Shown: positions 1-9,388, numbered from the stretch's first letter. The stretch is 64,000 bases of DNA from Ascidiimonas meishanensis (GCF_037782385.1 NZ_JBBEXD010000006.1:248001-312000); one strand, 5' to 3'. Notes: a model not told the origin generated them from the sequence alone. A program made the numbers and translations.

Positions 1-81
1 CTGAAACGAGTTTCGCTCGCTCTAGAAAACAAAAAACCCGCAACTTTCGTTGCGGGTTTCTTTTGCGGAGAAAGAGGGATT
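1..81. repeat. 81-bp direct repeat, copy 1, carrying a tRNA-Ser 3' fragment
   Basis: Positions 1-81 are identical to 169-249. The copy contains the 11-bp-stem terminator hairpin (about 34-59) and, at 67-81, the first 15 bases of the minus-strand tRNA-Ser 3' end. After 81 the two copies diverge, so this copy holds only a tRNA stump and no functional tRNA. The repeat may extend left of the window. Seen directly; the recombination or duplication that made it is inferred. Confidence 0.9.
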
Positions 82-168
82 ATTTTCAATGATCCCAGAA
101 GGGAATCCTTGGCAAGCATAAAACCCACATCAAGCTATGCTTGTTGTTTTTTTGTTTCCTTTCGCAAG

Positions 169-249
169 CTGAAACGAGTTTCGCTCGCTCTAGAAAACAA
201 AAAACCCGCAACTTTCGTTGCGGGTTTCTTTTGCGGAGAAAGAGGGATT
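169..249. repeat. 81-bp direct repeat, copy 2, leading into the intact tRNA-Ser
   Basis: Same 81 bases as positions 1-81, offset by 168. Here the sequence continues into the complete tRNA-Ser gene. The 87 bases between the copies contain another hairpin followed by a T run (arms near 113-120 and 136-143), which could be a further terminator. Confidence 0.9.
202..227 (-). terminator. Terminator of tRNA-Ser(UGA)
   Basis: Perfect 11-bp stem (202-212 with 217-227) and a 4-base loop. On the minus strand it is followed by a T-rich tract, and it lies 8 bases beyond the tRNA 3' end. It is the natural intrinsic terminator of the minus-strand tRNA and is duplicated in the left repeat copy. Confidence 0.8.
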
Positions 250-318
250 CGAACCCCCGGAGGTGTGACCCTCAACAGTTTTCAAGACTGCCGCATTCGA
301 CCACTCTGCCATTTCTCC
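235..318 (-). tRNA. tRNA-Ser (anticodon UGA)
   Basis: Read on the minus strand, an 84-base class II tRNA starts GGAGAAATGGCAGAG and ends in the paired acceptor arm. The anticodon loop CTTGAAA gives anticodon TGA (282-284 on the plus strand). The variable arm is long, as serine tRNAs require, and the T-loop GGTTCGAATCCC is canonical. CCA is not encoded. The flanks carry several partial copies of the tRNA ends. Confidence 0.95.
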
Positions 319-465
319 AGTCGTATCTTTATTAAGAAAAAGAACTTTTAACTGCCGCTCCCGATACTTCGGGACGACCACGCTGTCTTTCTCCAGTCGT
401 ATCTTTATTAAGAAAAAGAACTTTTAACTGCCGCTACCGATACTTCGGGACGACCACTCTGCCAT
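313..465. repeat. 76/77-bp tandem repeat upstream of tRNA-Ser
   Basis: Two nearly identical units (313-388 and 389-465) begin with the last bases of the tRNA 5' end and contain a CCCGA-TACT-TCGGG palindrome. A further tRNA 5' stump (about 453-471) follows the second unit. The units differ at a few bases. The arrangement suggests repeated unequal recombination around the tRNA 5' end. Confidence 0.85.
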
Positions 466-471
466 TTCTCC

Positions 472-808
472 TAAGCGGATGCAAATATAGAAAGCTTTTT
501 ATTGTATTAAAAGTAATTCTTTAGATTTTTTAATAGAGGTTTTAATATTTTTATAAAGTATTAATAATCAGTCATCAGGCAAAATGCTATTTCTGTCTTT
601 GGGAACCTTTTTATCTAAATAAAAGAGCCCTTCTCATATCATTATTTCCTGAATAGCTTTTAGATTCACCAACTGCTCACTTCATCTCAGCATTCACGAG
701 TCTTACTAATTCTGGTATTAAAATAATTAGAAAAGCAGTCTTTGATTTTTTCATTGGATGTTCTTCAATACTTTAAAAATATAGTATTTTCACCGTTAAA
801 AGATTGAA
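472..808. other. Intergenic stretch without recognisable gene
   Basis: AT-rich DNA between the tRNA repeats and the TauE-type gene. The only open frame noticed is a 25-codon minus-strand one (677-754), which is too short to support. No convincing promoter or RNA structure was found. Confidence 0.6.
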
Positions 809-1564
809 ATGAACCCTATTTGGGAATTTTTTCTATTAGTTATTGTAGGTTTTACTACCGGTTTTATAAATACCATGGCAGGTGGAGGCTCTTTAATAAC
901 GCTGCCTATTCTCATTTTTTTAGGTTTACCTGCAGACGTGGCTAATGGCACTAACAGGATTCCCACATTTATTCAAAGTATAGCTTCTATTGCTGGATAT
1001 AAAAGTAAAGGATTAAAGATAAAACCTTTTGCATGGTATCTAAGTATAGTGGCATTTGCAGGCGCTTTAATAGGGGTGAATCTGGCATTGGATGTAAAGG
1101 GGGAGCTATTCAACCGTATTCTGGCTATTGTGATGGTGGTGGTGGTAGTTTTTATGGTAATTAAGCCTAAAAATGTTTCAGGATATTTAGAAGAACGTAC
1201 TAAAGGAAAATACTTTTGGATGAGTATTTTTATATTTTTCTTCATTGGAATTTATGCGGGTTTTATACAAGCGGGTACGGGGATATTTACGTTACTAGTA
1301 CTCTCTTCTGTAAACCATATTTCTTTAGTAAAAGGGAATGTAATTAAGGCGGTAATGATCTTGATTCTCACAACAGGAGCACTTACCATATTTATACTCA
1401 ATGTAGAAATAAATTGGAGATACGGACTGTATATGTCACTTGGAAATGCTTTTGGCGCATGGTGGAGTAGCCGTTGGTCTGTAAATAAAGGAGATAAAAC
1501 TGTAAAAATATTTCTCATGATCATGGTAATTGCAATGGCAATCAAACTATGGTTTTTTGATTAA
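809..1564 (+). CDS. TauE/SafE-family sulfite/organosulfonate exporter-like membrane protein
   Basis: A 251-residue, very hydrophobic protein of the TauE/SafE (DUF81) family, whose characterised members move sulfite, sulfonates or related anions across the inner membrane. The family's repeated half-motifs are visible: an N-terminal GFINTMAGGGS segment (about residues 19-29) and a matching GIYAGFIQAGTG segment (about 147-158), each starting a bundle of about four membrane helices. Length is normal for the family. It stands alone, with no neighbouring sulfur genes that would fix a substrate, so the transported compound is unknown. Confidence 0.85.
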   Translation: MNPIWEFFLLVIVGFTTGFINTMAGGGSLITLPILIFLGLPADVANGTNRIPTFIQSIASIAGYKSKGLKIKPFAWYLSIVAFAGALIGVNLALDVKGELFNRILAIVMVVVVVFMVIKPKNVSGYLEERTKGKYFWMSIFIFFFIGIYAGFIQAGTGIFTLLVLSSVNHISLVKGNVIKAVMILILTTGALTIFILNVEINWRYGLYMSLGNAFGAWWSSRWSVNKGDKTVKIFLMIMVIAMAIKLWFFD

Positions 1565-1821
1565 AAGCCTTTTGATTAAAACAAATAACAATTGCCATAC
1601 TACACTTTAAACTCCAATTGAAAAGTAGTATTTTTACGATATATTACTTAAATAAAGGTTTTGATTACGGGTATAAAAGCTTTTATTATTCTGGGGAGTT
1701 CTGGAAGTAAATGAAATGGGGACAATAAGTTGTAGTAATGATGAAGAAATAAATGGTATACCTGAAAAAAAGTAAATAACAGATTTGAAAAATTGAAGAC
1801 AAATAATTAAAAAAAATACAG

Positions 1822-2451
1822 ATGAATATAATTGAAAAACTGCAATGGCGGTATGCCACAAAGAAGTTTGATAATCAAAAAAAATTAAGTAGAGAGTCAA
1901 TTGAAACCTTGAAAAAAGCGTTTGATTTAACCGCTACTTCTTATGGATTACAACCCATTAAATTAGTGATTGTAAGTGATGACAAAGTAAAGGAAGAATT
2001 GTTACCGCACAGTTGGAATCAAAAACAAGTGGTTCAAGCATCTCACATTTTAATTTTTTGTATAGAGACTGCCGTAGATGAGCGTTATATCAAAGGATAT
2101 TTTGATCTGGTGAAAGATGAACGTAGTACGCCAGACGAAGTATTAAGTCCTTTTAGATCAAGCCTTATTAAGAGTTTTGAAAAGATGACGGAAGAAGAGA
2201 AGTATATATGGGCTTCTAAGCAGGCATACCTGGCTATGGGAAATTTGTTAACCGTCTGTTCGCTTATGGAGGTTGATGCGTGTCCTATGGAAGGCTTTCT
2301 TCCAGCAAAGTATGATGAAATTCTTTCATTAAAAGATAAAGGCTTAAGTTCTGTTTTAGTGATGCCGGTAGGATATAGGGCAGAAGACGATATGTTTTCT
2401 AACTTTAAAAAAGTAAGGAGAGGCGTTTCTGAAAGCGTTATAGAATTATAA
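1822..2451 (+). CDS. Nitroreductase-family NAD(P)H-dependent oxidoreductase
   Basis: A 209-residue protein of the FMN-binding nitroreductase superfamily, close to the NfsB type. The N-terminal WRYATKKFD stretch (about residues 9-17) is the usual arginine/lysine-rich FMN phosphate-binding start, and the C-terminal part has the VGYRAEDD motif typical of the family. Expected activity is two-electron reduction of nitro-aromatics or quinones with NAD(P)H in the cytoplasm; the physiological substrate is not predictable. The next gene starts 26 bases downstream on the same strand, so the two may be co-transcribed. Confidence 0.88.
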   Translation: MNIIEKLQWRYATKKFDNQKKLSRESIETLKKAFDLTATSYGLQPIKLVIVSDDKVKEELLPHSWNQKQVVQASHILIFCIETAVDERYIKGYFDLVKDERSTPDEVLSPFRSSLIKSFEKMTEEEKYIWASKQAYLAMGNLLTVCSLMEVDACPMEGFLPAKYDEILSLKDKGLSSVLVMPVGYRAEDDMFSNFKKVRRGVSESVIEL

Positions 2452-2477
2452 AACTTTAAAATCAAATATTATAAGGA

Positions 2478-3671
2478 ATGCCAGGATTTGAACTTTTTGG
2501 AGAAGAAGAAAGAACGCAGGTAAATGAGGTTCTTAATACTGGCGTGCTCATGCGCTATGGTTTTGATGGCATGCGACAAGGACAATGGAAAGCAAAATCA
2601 CTGGAAAAAGCCTTAGAAGAACGGTTCAAAGTAAAGCATGCACATTTGGTGAGTAGTGGTACTGCTGCGCTCACTGTAGCATTGGCATCTATGGGTATTG
2701 GAGCAGGAGATGAGGTGATCATGCCTGTATTCACCTTTGTTGCCAGTTTTGAAGCTATTATGGCTTTAGGAGCCATACCTGTACCTGTAGATATTGATGA
2801 TACGCTAACACTAGATCTGCAGGGAGTAGAAAATGCTATTACTAATAATACTAAAGTAGTAATGCCGGTACATATGTGCGGTTCTATGGCGAGGTTAAAA
2901 GAATTAAAAGCCATTTGCGATAAATATAATTTGCTCCTATTGGAAGATGCATGTCAAGCAATTGGAGGTACTTATGAAGGAAAGCCACTGGGTAGCTATG
3001 GAGATGCAGGTTGCTTTTCATTTGATTACGTAAAAACCATTACCTGTGGAGAGGGTGGTGCTTTAATTACGAATCATACCGATTGTTATGAAAACGCACA
3101 TAAATTTTCAGATCACGGTCATGACCATATTGGAATGGATAGGGGGGCAGAATCTCACCCATTTTTAGGCTATAACTATCGAATCTCCGAATTGAATGCA
3201 GCTGTGGGATTAGCTCAAGTTCATAAACTGGATACATTTCTCAAAATTCAAAAGAAAAATTATCAGATCATAAGAGCTCAGATTGAATCTTTAGAAAAAA
3301 TTCAATTTAGAACTGTACCGCTGGAAGGAGAAGAAAGTTATGCATTTTTAACCATTTTTTTACCCAATGCAACCACCGCCCAAAGTGCAATGAAAAGTTT
3401 AAAAGCTAATGGGGTAGATGGCTGTTTTTACTGGTATGATAATAATTGGCATTATATAAATCAATGGAAGCATTTAACCTCATTAAGGTCATTAGGTAAA
3501 TTACCAAATGAATTGAAGATACAGTTTGAAAAGCATATGAATCGTGATTTTTCAAAATCAGATTTCTGGATGCGTAGGACAATTTCAATACTTATCAAAC
3601 TCAGTTGGACGGAAGAAGAGACAAAAGCAAGAGCGCAAAAAATATATGCTTCTTTAAAGAGTGTTATTTAA
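2478..3671 (+). CDS. DegT/DnrJ/EryC1/StrS-family PLP aminotransferase
   Basis: A 397-residue fold-type I PLP enzyme of the sugar-aminotransferase type. It shows the VSSGTAAL phosphate-binding segment (about 58-65), the LLLEDACQAIGG aspartate motif (D157 to the PLP pyridine nitrogen) and the Schiff-base lysine K186 in SFDYVKTITCGEGGAL. Relatives usually transaminate keto-sugars for surface polysaccharides or antibiotics. Here no sugar-nucleotide genes flank it; it follows a nitroreductase by 26 bases. The substrate therefore cannot be assigned. Confidence 0.88.
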   Translation: MPGFELFGEEERTQVNEVLNTGVLMRYGFDGMRQGQWKAKSLEKALEERFKVKHAHLVSSGTAALTVALASMGIGAGDEVIMPVFTFVASFEAIMALGAIPVPVDIDDTLTLDLQGVENAITNNTKVVMPVHMCGSMARLKELKAICDKYNLLLLEDACQAIGGTYEGKPLGSYGDAGCFSFDYVKTITCGEGGALITNHTDCYENAHKFSDHGHDHIGMDRGAESHPFLGYNYRISELNAAVGLAQVHKLDTFLKIQKKNYQIIRAQIESLEKIQFRTVPLEGEESYAFLTIFLPNATTAQSAMKSLKANGVDGCFYWYDNNWHYINQWKHLTSLRSLGKLPNELKIQFEKHMNRDFSKSDFWMRRTISILIKLSWTEEETKARAQKIYASLKSVI

Positions 3672-3844
3672 AGCTACACTAGTTTACAATCAAATCGCTT
3701 TTTTTATTTAAATCATTTTTTACCTCTATATAATCCTCTTTTCACATGGATATTTAAGCATTTTACATCAAAAACGCCTCATTTTTTGATTATTAGCATT
3801 TTTTTGACAATCTTTACGTACCCTAAATCATTACCTACAGCTAA

Positions 3845-6073
3845 ATGAAGTTTTATATAACCATTTATGCGGTCTTTTTTGTTATATTCAATTTTAATGC
3901 TCAGGAAGCAGAATATGCCAGCGTTAAAAAAATTGATAGTTTGCTAAGGCAAGCAAATAAAGATTTCCGTTCCTACCAACTCAAAAAGTCCATTGAGACA
4001 GCCTCTCAGATTATAGAGATTAGTGACCCCCGTGACCATCGTTACCAAATCATACGTGCGTATGAGATCAAGGGAAAGAATTACCAACTTATCAAAGACT
4101 ATAAAGCAGCAGAAAATACCTATAGAGAAGCCATTGGTTTGGCTTCAACCAAATTTGATACACGGTTACTTGCTTCTTTATATAATAATTTAGGAATTGT
4201 CTATTACAAGGGATATGGCGATTTTGAAAAGGCCTTATCTTATTATGAAGAGTCGTTAACTTGGGCAAATAGGTCTTTGAATGATTTTGAAAAAATAAAT
4301 CCACTTTTAAATATTTCAAGATTATTATTAAATGAAGATAATTATGACAAAGCATATACCTATCTATTAAAAGTAAAAAGGCTTATAGCCGAGGAGGGAA
4401 CCGCAGATTCAAAAGCCCAAATAAATCACCTTATGGGACAATATTATTTTTCCGAAGGAGTATATGACAAGGCAAAAGAGTCTTTTGAACAAGGTATAGA
4501 GATTGCAAAATCAAAAAGAAATTATTCTGTTTTAGCTGATATTTATCTTACCTATGCTAAAATACTTGCGAAACTTGATGAGAAAGATATGGCCTATGAG
4601 GCTTCTATGAATTATATTAAATATTCAGAAAGGGTTCTTAACCAAGAAAGAGTAACACAATCTGAAATTTCAAAAGCCAGATTTAATCTTGATGAATATA
4701 AAAGAGATTTAGTAGTAGCAAAGCGAGAACGGGAACTACAGAAAAAAGCATCGGAAAAAACGCAATTACTAAATGCAATTACACTGGTAATTACCGGTAT
4801 CTTGTTTGTTCTATTAATTTTATTATTTAAAAGTTATAATTCCAAAAAAGGATTCAGTCGTATTTTAGAAGAAAAGAATCTAGAGTTAGAATTGGCAAAG
4901 AATGAAGCTGAAAAACTTTCACGCCTTAAAACACAATTTATTTCTACGGTAAGTCATGAGCTAAGAACACCACTTTATGGGGTGGTTGGTTTGACTTCTT
5001 TACTGTTGGAACGAAATAATCTTTCACAACGGGATAGTAAGTTCTTGCGATCACTAAAATTTTCTGGAGATTACCTTTTAAATTTAATTAATGATATTCT
5101 TCAAATCAGTAAGATAGATTCAAACAAAGTGAAGCTTCAAAATGTAAGTTTTAATATCAGAACTTTGCTGGAAGATATGTCTAAGTCATTTCAATATCAG
5201 CTAGAAGAAAAGCAAAATGAGTTACATCTTATGATTGATGAAAATCTACCGGATATGCTTATTGGAGATACGGTTCACTTGTCTCAAATAATGGTTAATT
5301 TGGTTGGGAATGCTTGTAAATTTACCGAAAATGGGGATGTCTGGATTCTTTTAAAAGTAATAAATAGGAAAGATAACAAAGTGCGGGTTAGATTTGAAGT
5401 AGAAGATAATGGCATTGGTATACCCAAAGAAGAACAATCATTGGTTTTTGATAATTTTTCTCAAATAAGATCAGAAAAAAATAATTACATGGGTACTGGT
5501 TTGGGACTTTCTATTGTTAAAAATCTTCTGAACATAATGGGAAGTGATATTAGCTTAGAAAGTGAACTGGGTAAAGGCACAAAATTTGTGTTTGAACTTG
5601 AACTTGAGTTAGATAAACCTACATTCAAAATAGAAATTCAAGAGCCAGATTTACTAGAAAAAGCCAAAGATGAAGGCTTTAAGATTCTAATTGTAGAAGA
5701 TAACAAGATTAATCAAATGGTTACTCAAAACATTCTCATGAATGGAAAATTTCAATATGGGAATGCAGAAAATGGAAGAGAAGCGATTCAAAAGGTAAAG
5801 AGAGACCACTATGATCTTATTTTAATGGATTTGAATATGCCAATTATGGGAGGTATAGAGGCTACCCAGAAGATACGAAGATTTAATAAACAAATACCTA
5901 TTGTAGCACTTACGGCATCAGAAATAGATACTAAAAAGCAGGATATTTTAGATGTAGGAATAGATGATATAATCATAAAACCTTATGATACACATGAGTT
6001 CTATCAGGTAATTCTAAAAAATATTTACAAAAAGGCAAAACAGAAAAAAGTATTAATTCCAGCAAACGATTAA
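3845..6073 (+). CDS. TPR-containing hybrid sensor histidine kinase/response regulator
   Basis: A 742-residue membrane kinase. It has a signal peptide (1-19), a periplasmic TPR-like helical region (about 40-265), a coiled stretch, one membrane helix (about 309-328), then a HisKA domain with phospho-acceptor H371 in STVSHELRTP. An HATPase follows (N box NLVGNACKF near 485; DNGIGIP; GTGLGLSI), then a fused receiver domain with D662 in LILMDLNMP. It is a typical Bacteroidota hybrid sensor; the signal is unknown. No DNA-binding output is fused, so a phosphorelay partner must act elsewhere. Its stop codon overlaps that of the convergent ribB gene by 4 bases. Confidence 0.93.
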   Translation: MKFYITIYAVFFVIFNFNAQEAEYASVKKIDSLLRQANKDFRSYQLKKSIETASQIIEISDPRDHRYQIIRAYEIKGKNYQLIKDYKAAENTYREAIGLASTKFDTRLLASLYNNLGIVYYKGYGDFEKALSYYEESLTWANRSLNDFEKINPLLNISRLLLNEDNYDKAYTYLLKVKRLIAEEGTADSKAQINHLMGQYYFSEGVYDKAKESFEQGIEIAKSKRNYSVLADIYLTYAKILAKLDEKDMAYEASMNYIKYSERVLNQERVTQSEISKARFNLDEYKRDLVVAKRERELQKKASEKTQLLNAITLVITGILFVLLILLFKSYNSKKGFSRILEEKNLELELAKNEAEKLSRLKTQFISTVSHELRTPLYGVVGLTSLLLERNNLSQRDSKFLRSLKFSGDYLLNLINDILQISKIDSNKVKLQNVSFNIRTLLEDMSKSFQYQLEEKQNELHLMIDENLPDMLIGDTVHLSQIMVNLVGNACKFTENGDVWILLKVINRKDNKVRVRFEVEDNGIGIPKEEQSLVFDNFSQIRSEKNNYMGTGLGLSIVKNLLNIMGSDISLESELGKGTKFVFELELELDKPTFKIEIQEPDLLEKAKDEGFKILIVEDNKINQMVTQNILMNGKFQYGNAENGREAIQKVKRDHYDLILMDLNMPIMGGIEATQKIRRFNKQIPIVALTASEIDTKKQDILDVGIDDIIIKPYDTHEFYQVILKNIYKKAKQKKVLIPAND

Positions 6074-7215
6074 TAAGGGGCGTAGGATACAATTTCTAGA
6101 CCATAACCAATCATACCTACTCTTTTAGTTTGTATTGAATTTGAAATAAGCTTAATTTTCACAATATTTAAATCATGAAGAATTTGAGCACCAATACCAT
6201 AATCTTTGGAATCCATAGGTATTTTTGGGGCAACCAGTTTTTCTTGATTTTGCAGGTCTTTAATTTCAGATAATCGCTGAATAAGATTTACTGCCTGATT
6301 TTCCTGATTGATAAAAATAATAGCACCTTTTCCTTCTTTGTTTATAACATCAAACATATTTTGCAGTTTTTTATCTGCATTCATCGTAAGTGTACTTAAA
6401 ATATCATTACTTATCAGCGTAGAATTGATACGGGTAAGAACAGGTTCATCAGAAGACCAACTGCCTTTGGTGAGTGCAATATGAACCAATTTATTAGTTG
6501 TTTGCTCATAAGCGCGAAGTCTGAAATTACCAAAACGGGTATAGATTTCAAAATCCAGTTTTTTATTAATTAAACTGTCATGTTGCATCCTGTAGGCAAC
6601 AAGCGCTTCAATTGAAACTAATTTAAGATCAAATTTTTGTGCTACTTCTACTAATTGCGGCAGTCTGGCCATAGAGCCATCTTCATTCATAATTTCCACA
6701 ATAACCCCTGCAGGTTTTAAGCCCGCCAACCTTGCGAAATCAATAGCAGCTTCCGTATGCCCTGTGCGTCTTAAAACACCTCCTTCTTTGGCAACTAAAG
6801 GGAAAATATGTCCGGGTCTACCTAGTTCAAAAGACTTAGTGCCTGTATTCACCAGTGCTTGAACCGTTTTAGCACGGTCTGCAGCAGAAATCCCTGTGGT
6901 TACACCACTTCCTCTTAAATCTACTGAAACTGTAAAAGCAGTTTCCATAGGGTCTGTATTGTTGCCAACCATCATATGCAGATCCAATTCTTTGCATCTG
7001 TTTTCCGTTAAGGGAGCACAAATAAGGCCTCTGCCATGAGTTGCCATAAAATTAATCATCTCTGGCGTTACCTTTTCTGCGGCAGCTAAAAAATCCCCTT
7101 CATTTTCACGATCTTCATCATCTACCACAATAATGACTTTACCGTTGCGAATGTCTTCAATAGCTTCTTCTATCGTATTAAGTTGAATATGGCTAGTTTT
7201 GATGGTGGTATTCAT
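6070..7215 (-). CDS. ribB: 3,4-dihydroxy-2-butanone-4-phosphate synthase (RibB) with degenerate GTP cyclohydrolase II-like domain
   Basis: A 381-residue RibBA-shaped protein of riboflavin synthesis. The N-terminal half has the RibB active-site signature DDEDRENEGD (about 32-41), HGRGLICAPL, and the RTGHTEAAIDFARLAG segment, so conversion of ribulose 5-phosphate to DHBP is well supported. The last ~165 residues align in shape with RibA but contain no cysteine, so the three zinc-binding cysteines of GTP cyclohydrolase II are absent. The ATG at 7215 is preferred over an upstream start that would overlap the preceding permease gene. Last gene of the tpx-to-ribB minus-strand run. Confidence 0.9.
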   Translation of the reverse strand: MNTTIKTSHIQLNTIEEAIEDIRNGKVIIVVDDEDRENEGDFLAAAEKVTPEMINFMATHGRGLICAPLTENRCKELDLHMMVGNNTDPMETAFTVSVDLRGSGVTTGISAADRAKTVQALVNTGTKSFELGRPGHIFPLVAKEGGVLRRTGHTEAAIDFARLAGLKPAGVIVEIMNEDGSMARLPQLVEVAQKFDLKLVSIEALVAYRMQHDSLINKKLDFEIYTRFGNFRLRAYEQTTNKLVHIALTKGSWSSDEPVLTRINSTLISNDILSTLTMNADKKLQNMFDVINKEGKGAIIFINQENQAVNLIQRLSEIKDLQNQEKLVAPKIPMDSKDYGIGAQILHDLNIVKIKLISNSIQTKRVGMIGYGLEIVSYAPY

Positions 7216-7237
7216 GAAAGAATTTTTGCAAATATAA

Positions 7238-8725
7238 TTATTTTTCAGACAGATTTTTTTTGACTTTTCTAAGTTTTCTGAAAATAGTTCCAAAGTTTAA
7301 TAAAAATCCATCCGTATTAAATACACCTTTGTCTGCGGTGGCTCTTCGGGTGAGAAAAATACCTAATGGCATCATAACTAGTGTAGCTAGCCAAGACCCT
7401 AAGATAGGAGAAATACTGCCATCTTCTGCGTAATTTTTTGCAAATAAATCCAAAAAATAATAGGTAAGAAACAATCCTATGGCAAGCACCATAGGTAATC
7501 CCAAACCGCCTTTTCGCACAATTGCGCCCAGTGGAGCACCTATAAAAAACAAGATGATACAAATAAATGCCAGCGCATATTTTTCATGAAGGGATATGAT
7601 GTGATGATTAAGTAGTTTTTCTCTCCTGAGTCTGTCACTTTTGCGTCCTTGAATAGTGGCTATAATATTAGTGGTATTGTTAATAGCAATATCTAGTAAT
7701 TGCTCTTGTTTCCATTCTGGAAACTCATTCATTAAAGAATCTCTATGGGTAATAGGCATTTTAATAGAATCCTTTTTAACAGTTACGGAATCTACAGGAT
7801 TATTTTTTTCAATATTTACAAATGCATTTACACCAGTTCTACGGTAAATGTTGTTGCCAAAAGTATTGGCAACCCTTTTGTTGTCTTTTGAAATGGAGTC
7901 AATAAAATAATCAAGTTCGCCAACATTGAGCATTTTATAAAGTCGAGTTGATTTTTCTTCATCCAGATCTACATCATTTAGCCCAGAAAGATCCATATTT
8001 ATGGTATAAAACTTGAATTCTACCTTAGCATGTGGGAAATGAGTAGTGCTTTTGGGAGAATTTGTTTTTATATCTTCATAATAATGTCCATCTTTTAATA
8101 CTAATTGCAAAATGTCTGAGTCTTCACTGCTTTTTAATTCTCCTTCGTTGGCTTTTATAACGACTCTGTTCTCCTCAAATTTATTTTTTTTGTGAATGAT
8201 GACATTCTTAAGAAAATTGTCATTTTCACCATACTTTTTTTCTACTTTGATATTGATAATATCTCCAATATCATTAAAAACACCTTCGTTAATAGCAAGT
8301 GCAGGTTTTAATTTTGCTATATTTTTTCGAAGATTATACGATTTATTTTCGGCTTTAGGGATTACATCGTTTGCAAAGAAAAAAGTGCCAATTCCAAGCA
8401 AAAACATAAAAATCATGAGACTTTTCATCGCACGTTGTAACGAAATACCGGAAGCTTTCATGGCTGCAAACTCATAATTCTCAGCAAAGCTACCAAAAGT
8501 CATTATAGACGCTAATAAAACCGTTAGCGGAAGCACTTTATTTACCAAAGTAGGTGAATAGTAAAATAAGAATTTAGCTATTATAAGTAGATCTAATCCT
8601 TTTCCAGCAAACTCTTCAATAAAAAACCAAATGGCTTGAAATATGAATATAAACATCAGTATCACAAAAGAACTTGTGAAATTAAATAAAAAGCGTGCTA
8701 AGATATACCTATCAAGTATTTTCAA
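7238..8725 (-). CDS. LptF/LptG-family lipopolysaccharide export permease
   Basis: A 495-residue inner-membrane protein of the YjgP/YjgQ family. It has the conserved N-terminal MKILDRYILARFL start and the first helices with YEFAAMKASGIS (about residues 88-99), the coupling region that touches the LptB ATPase. A long periplasmic beta-jellyroll part follows (about 135-330), then three C-terminal membrane helices. It should help extract LPS from the inner membrane with LptB and LptC, which are not in this window. It is longer than E. coli LptF/G because of an enlarged periplasmic domain, common in Bacteroidota. It lies 5 bases after lolA. Confidence 0.9.
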   Translation of the reverse strand: MKILDRYILARFLFNFTSSFVILMFIFIFQAIWFFIEEFAGKGLDLLIIAKFLFYYSPTLVNKVLPLTVLLASIMTFGSFAENYEFAAMKASGISLQRAMKSLMIFMFLLGIGTFFFANDVIPKAENKSYNLRKNIAKLKPALAINEGVFNDIGDIINIKVEKKYGENDNFLKNVIIHKKNKFEENRVVIKANEGELKSSEDSDILQLVLKDGHYYEDIKTNSPKSTTHFPHAKVEFKFYTINMDLSGLNDVDLDEEKSTRLYKMLNVGELDYFIDSISKDNKRVANTFGNNIYRRTGVNAFVNIEKNNPVDSVTVKKDSIKMPITHRDSLMNEFPEWKQEQLLDIAINNTTNIIATIQGRKSDRLRREKLLNHHIISLHEKYALAFICIILFFIGAPLGAIVRKGGLGLPMVLAIGLFLTYYFLDLFAKNYAEDGSISPILGSWLATLVMMPLGIFLTRRATADKGVFNTDGFLLNFGTIFRKLRKVKKNLSEK

Positions 8726-8730
8726 CGATC

Positions 8731-9378
8731 CTAATTTCTAGTGATGTAATAACCTTCATCTTCATATTTCTTTTCATTAAAGGTAAATAAGGATTTTGAG
8801 ATAGGTTGGTTTGTTTTAAAAGAATTAACAGTGATCGTTGTTTTGGTGTTATTACTAGCTACTTGAATTAAATTATAAATATGTTTTGTCTGAACGTCTA
8901 TTCCTAGCAATAAGCTAACCACCTCAGAATTGGAATCTATAGGAGTCATTTTTATAAACTGAATCTTTCTCCCTTTAATATTCTGAAGAATATCCCAATC
9001 ATACTTATATCCCTCCATATAAAAAGTAAGCATTTTAGAGGGTGTAATCGTATTCTCATCTTCGGCATCCTGTTTTTCAATGGTAACTTCTTCGTTTTCT
9101 GGAATAATAGTATGTACCATTTTCCCATCGTATAACACGGTTGCGCCTAAGTAGTTTAAAAGGTATTTGTCACCCTGCATCGTAACATTTCCACGAGTCT
9201 CCTGGTTAATGTTTTCTGCTTTATTATTTAAAACATATTTAAAGTCAATAAATATATTTTGATAGCTTTTTGCTTTGGCATATACTTCATCAAGCAAAGC
9301 TTTTGCTTTGGCACTGTTCTGTGCTGGTGCGGCTATAGATACAAATATCATGACGAATAAAATAGCTATTTTTTTCAT
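8731..9378 (-). CDS. lolA: Outer-membrane lipoprotein carrier protein LolA
   Basis: A 215-residue secreted protein beginning with a clean signal peptide (MKKIAILFVMIFVSIAAPAQ, about 1-20). The ATG at 9378 was chosen because the earlier in-frame ATG (9402) would overlap ftsK and give a poorer leader. The mature part matches LolA-like proteins: helix, then half-barrel strands, with the KMLTFYMEGYKYDWDI region. It should carry lipoproteins across the periplasm. Its place between ftsK and an LPS permease gene makes an envelope-biogenesis cluster common in flavobacteria. Confidence 0.85.
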   Translation of the reverse strand: MKKIAILFVMIFVSIAAPAQNSAKAKALLDEVYAKAKSYQNIFIDFKYVLNNKAENINQETRGNVTMQGDKYLLNYLGATVLYDGKMVHTIIPENEEVTIEKQDAEDENTITPSKMLTFYMEGYKYDWDILQNIKGRKIQFIKMTPIDSNSEVVSLLLGIDVQTKHIYNLIQVASNNTKTTITVNSFKTNQPISKSLFTFNEKKYEDEGYYITRN

Positions 9379-9388
9379 GCAATTCCTG

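Noticed and set aside
109..381. Three overlapping open frames (64-80 codons) across the tRNA-Ser
   Set aside because: They are formed by the tRNA and its repeats and have no protein-like content outside them.
677..754. A 25-codon minus-strand frame (MKKSKTAFLIILIPELVRLV...)
   Set aside because: It begins like a leader peptide but is too short and lacks a partner, promoter or known homologue; AT-rich DNA gives such frames by chance.
7216..7293. Longer start for ribB at 7293
   Set aside because: It overlaps the upstream permease gene and adds a non-conserved tail before the conserved RibB start.
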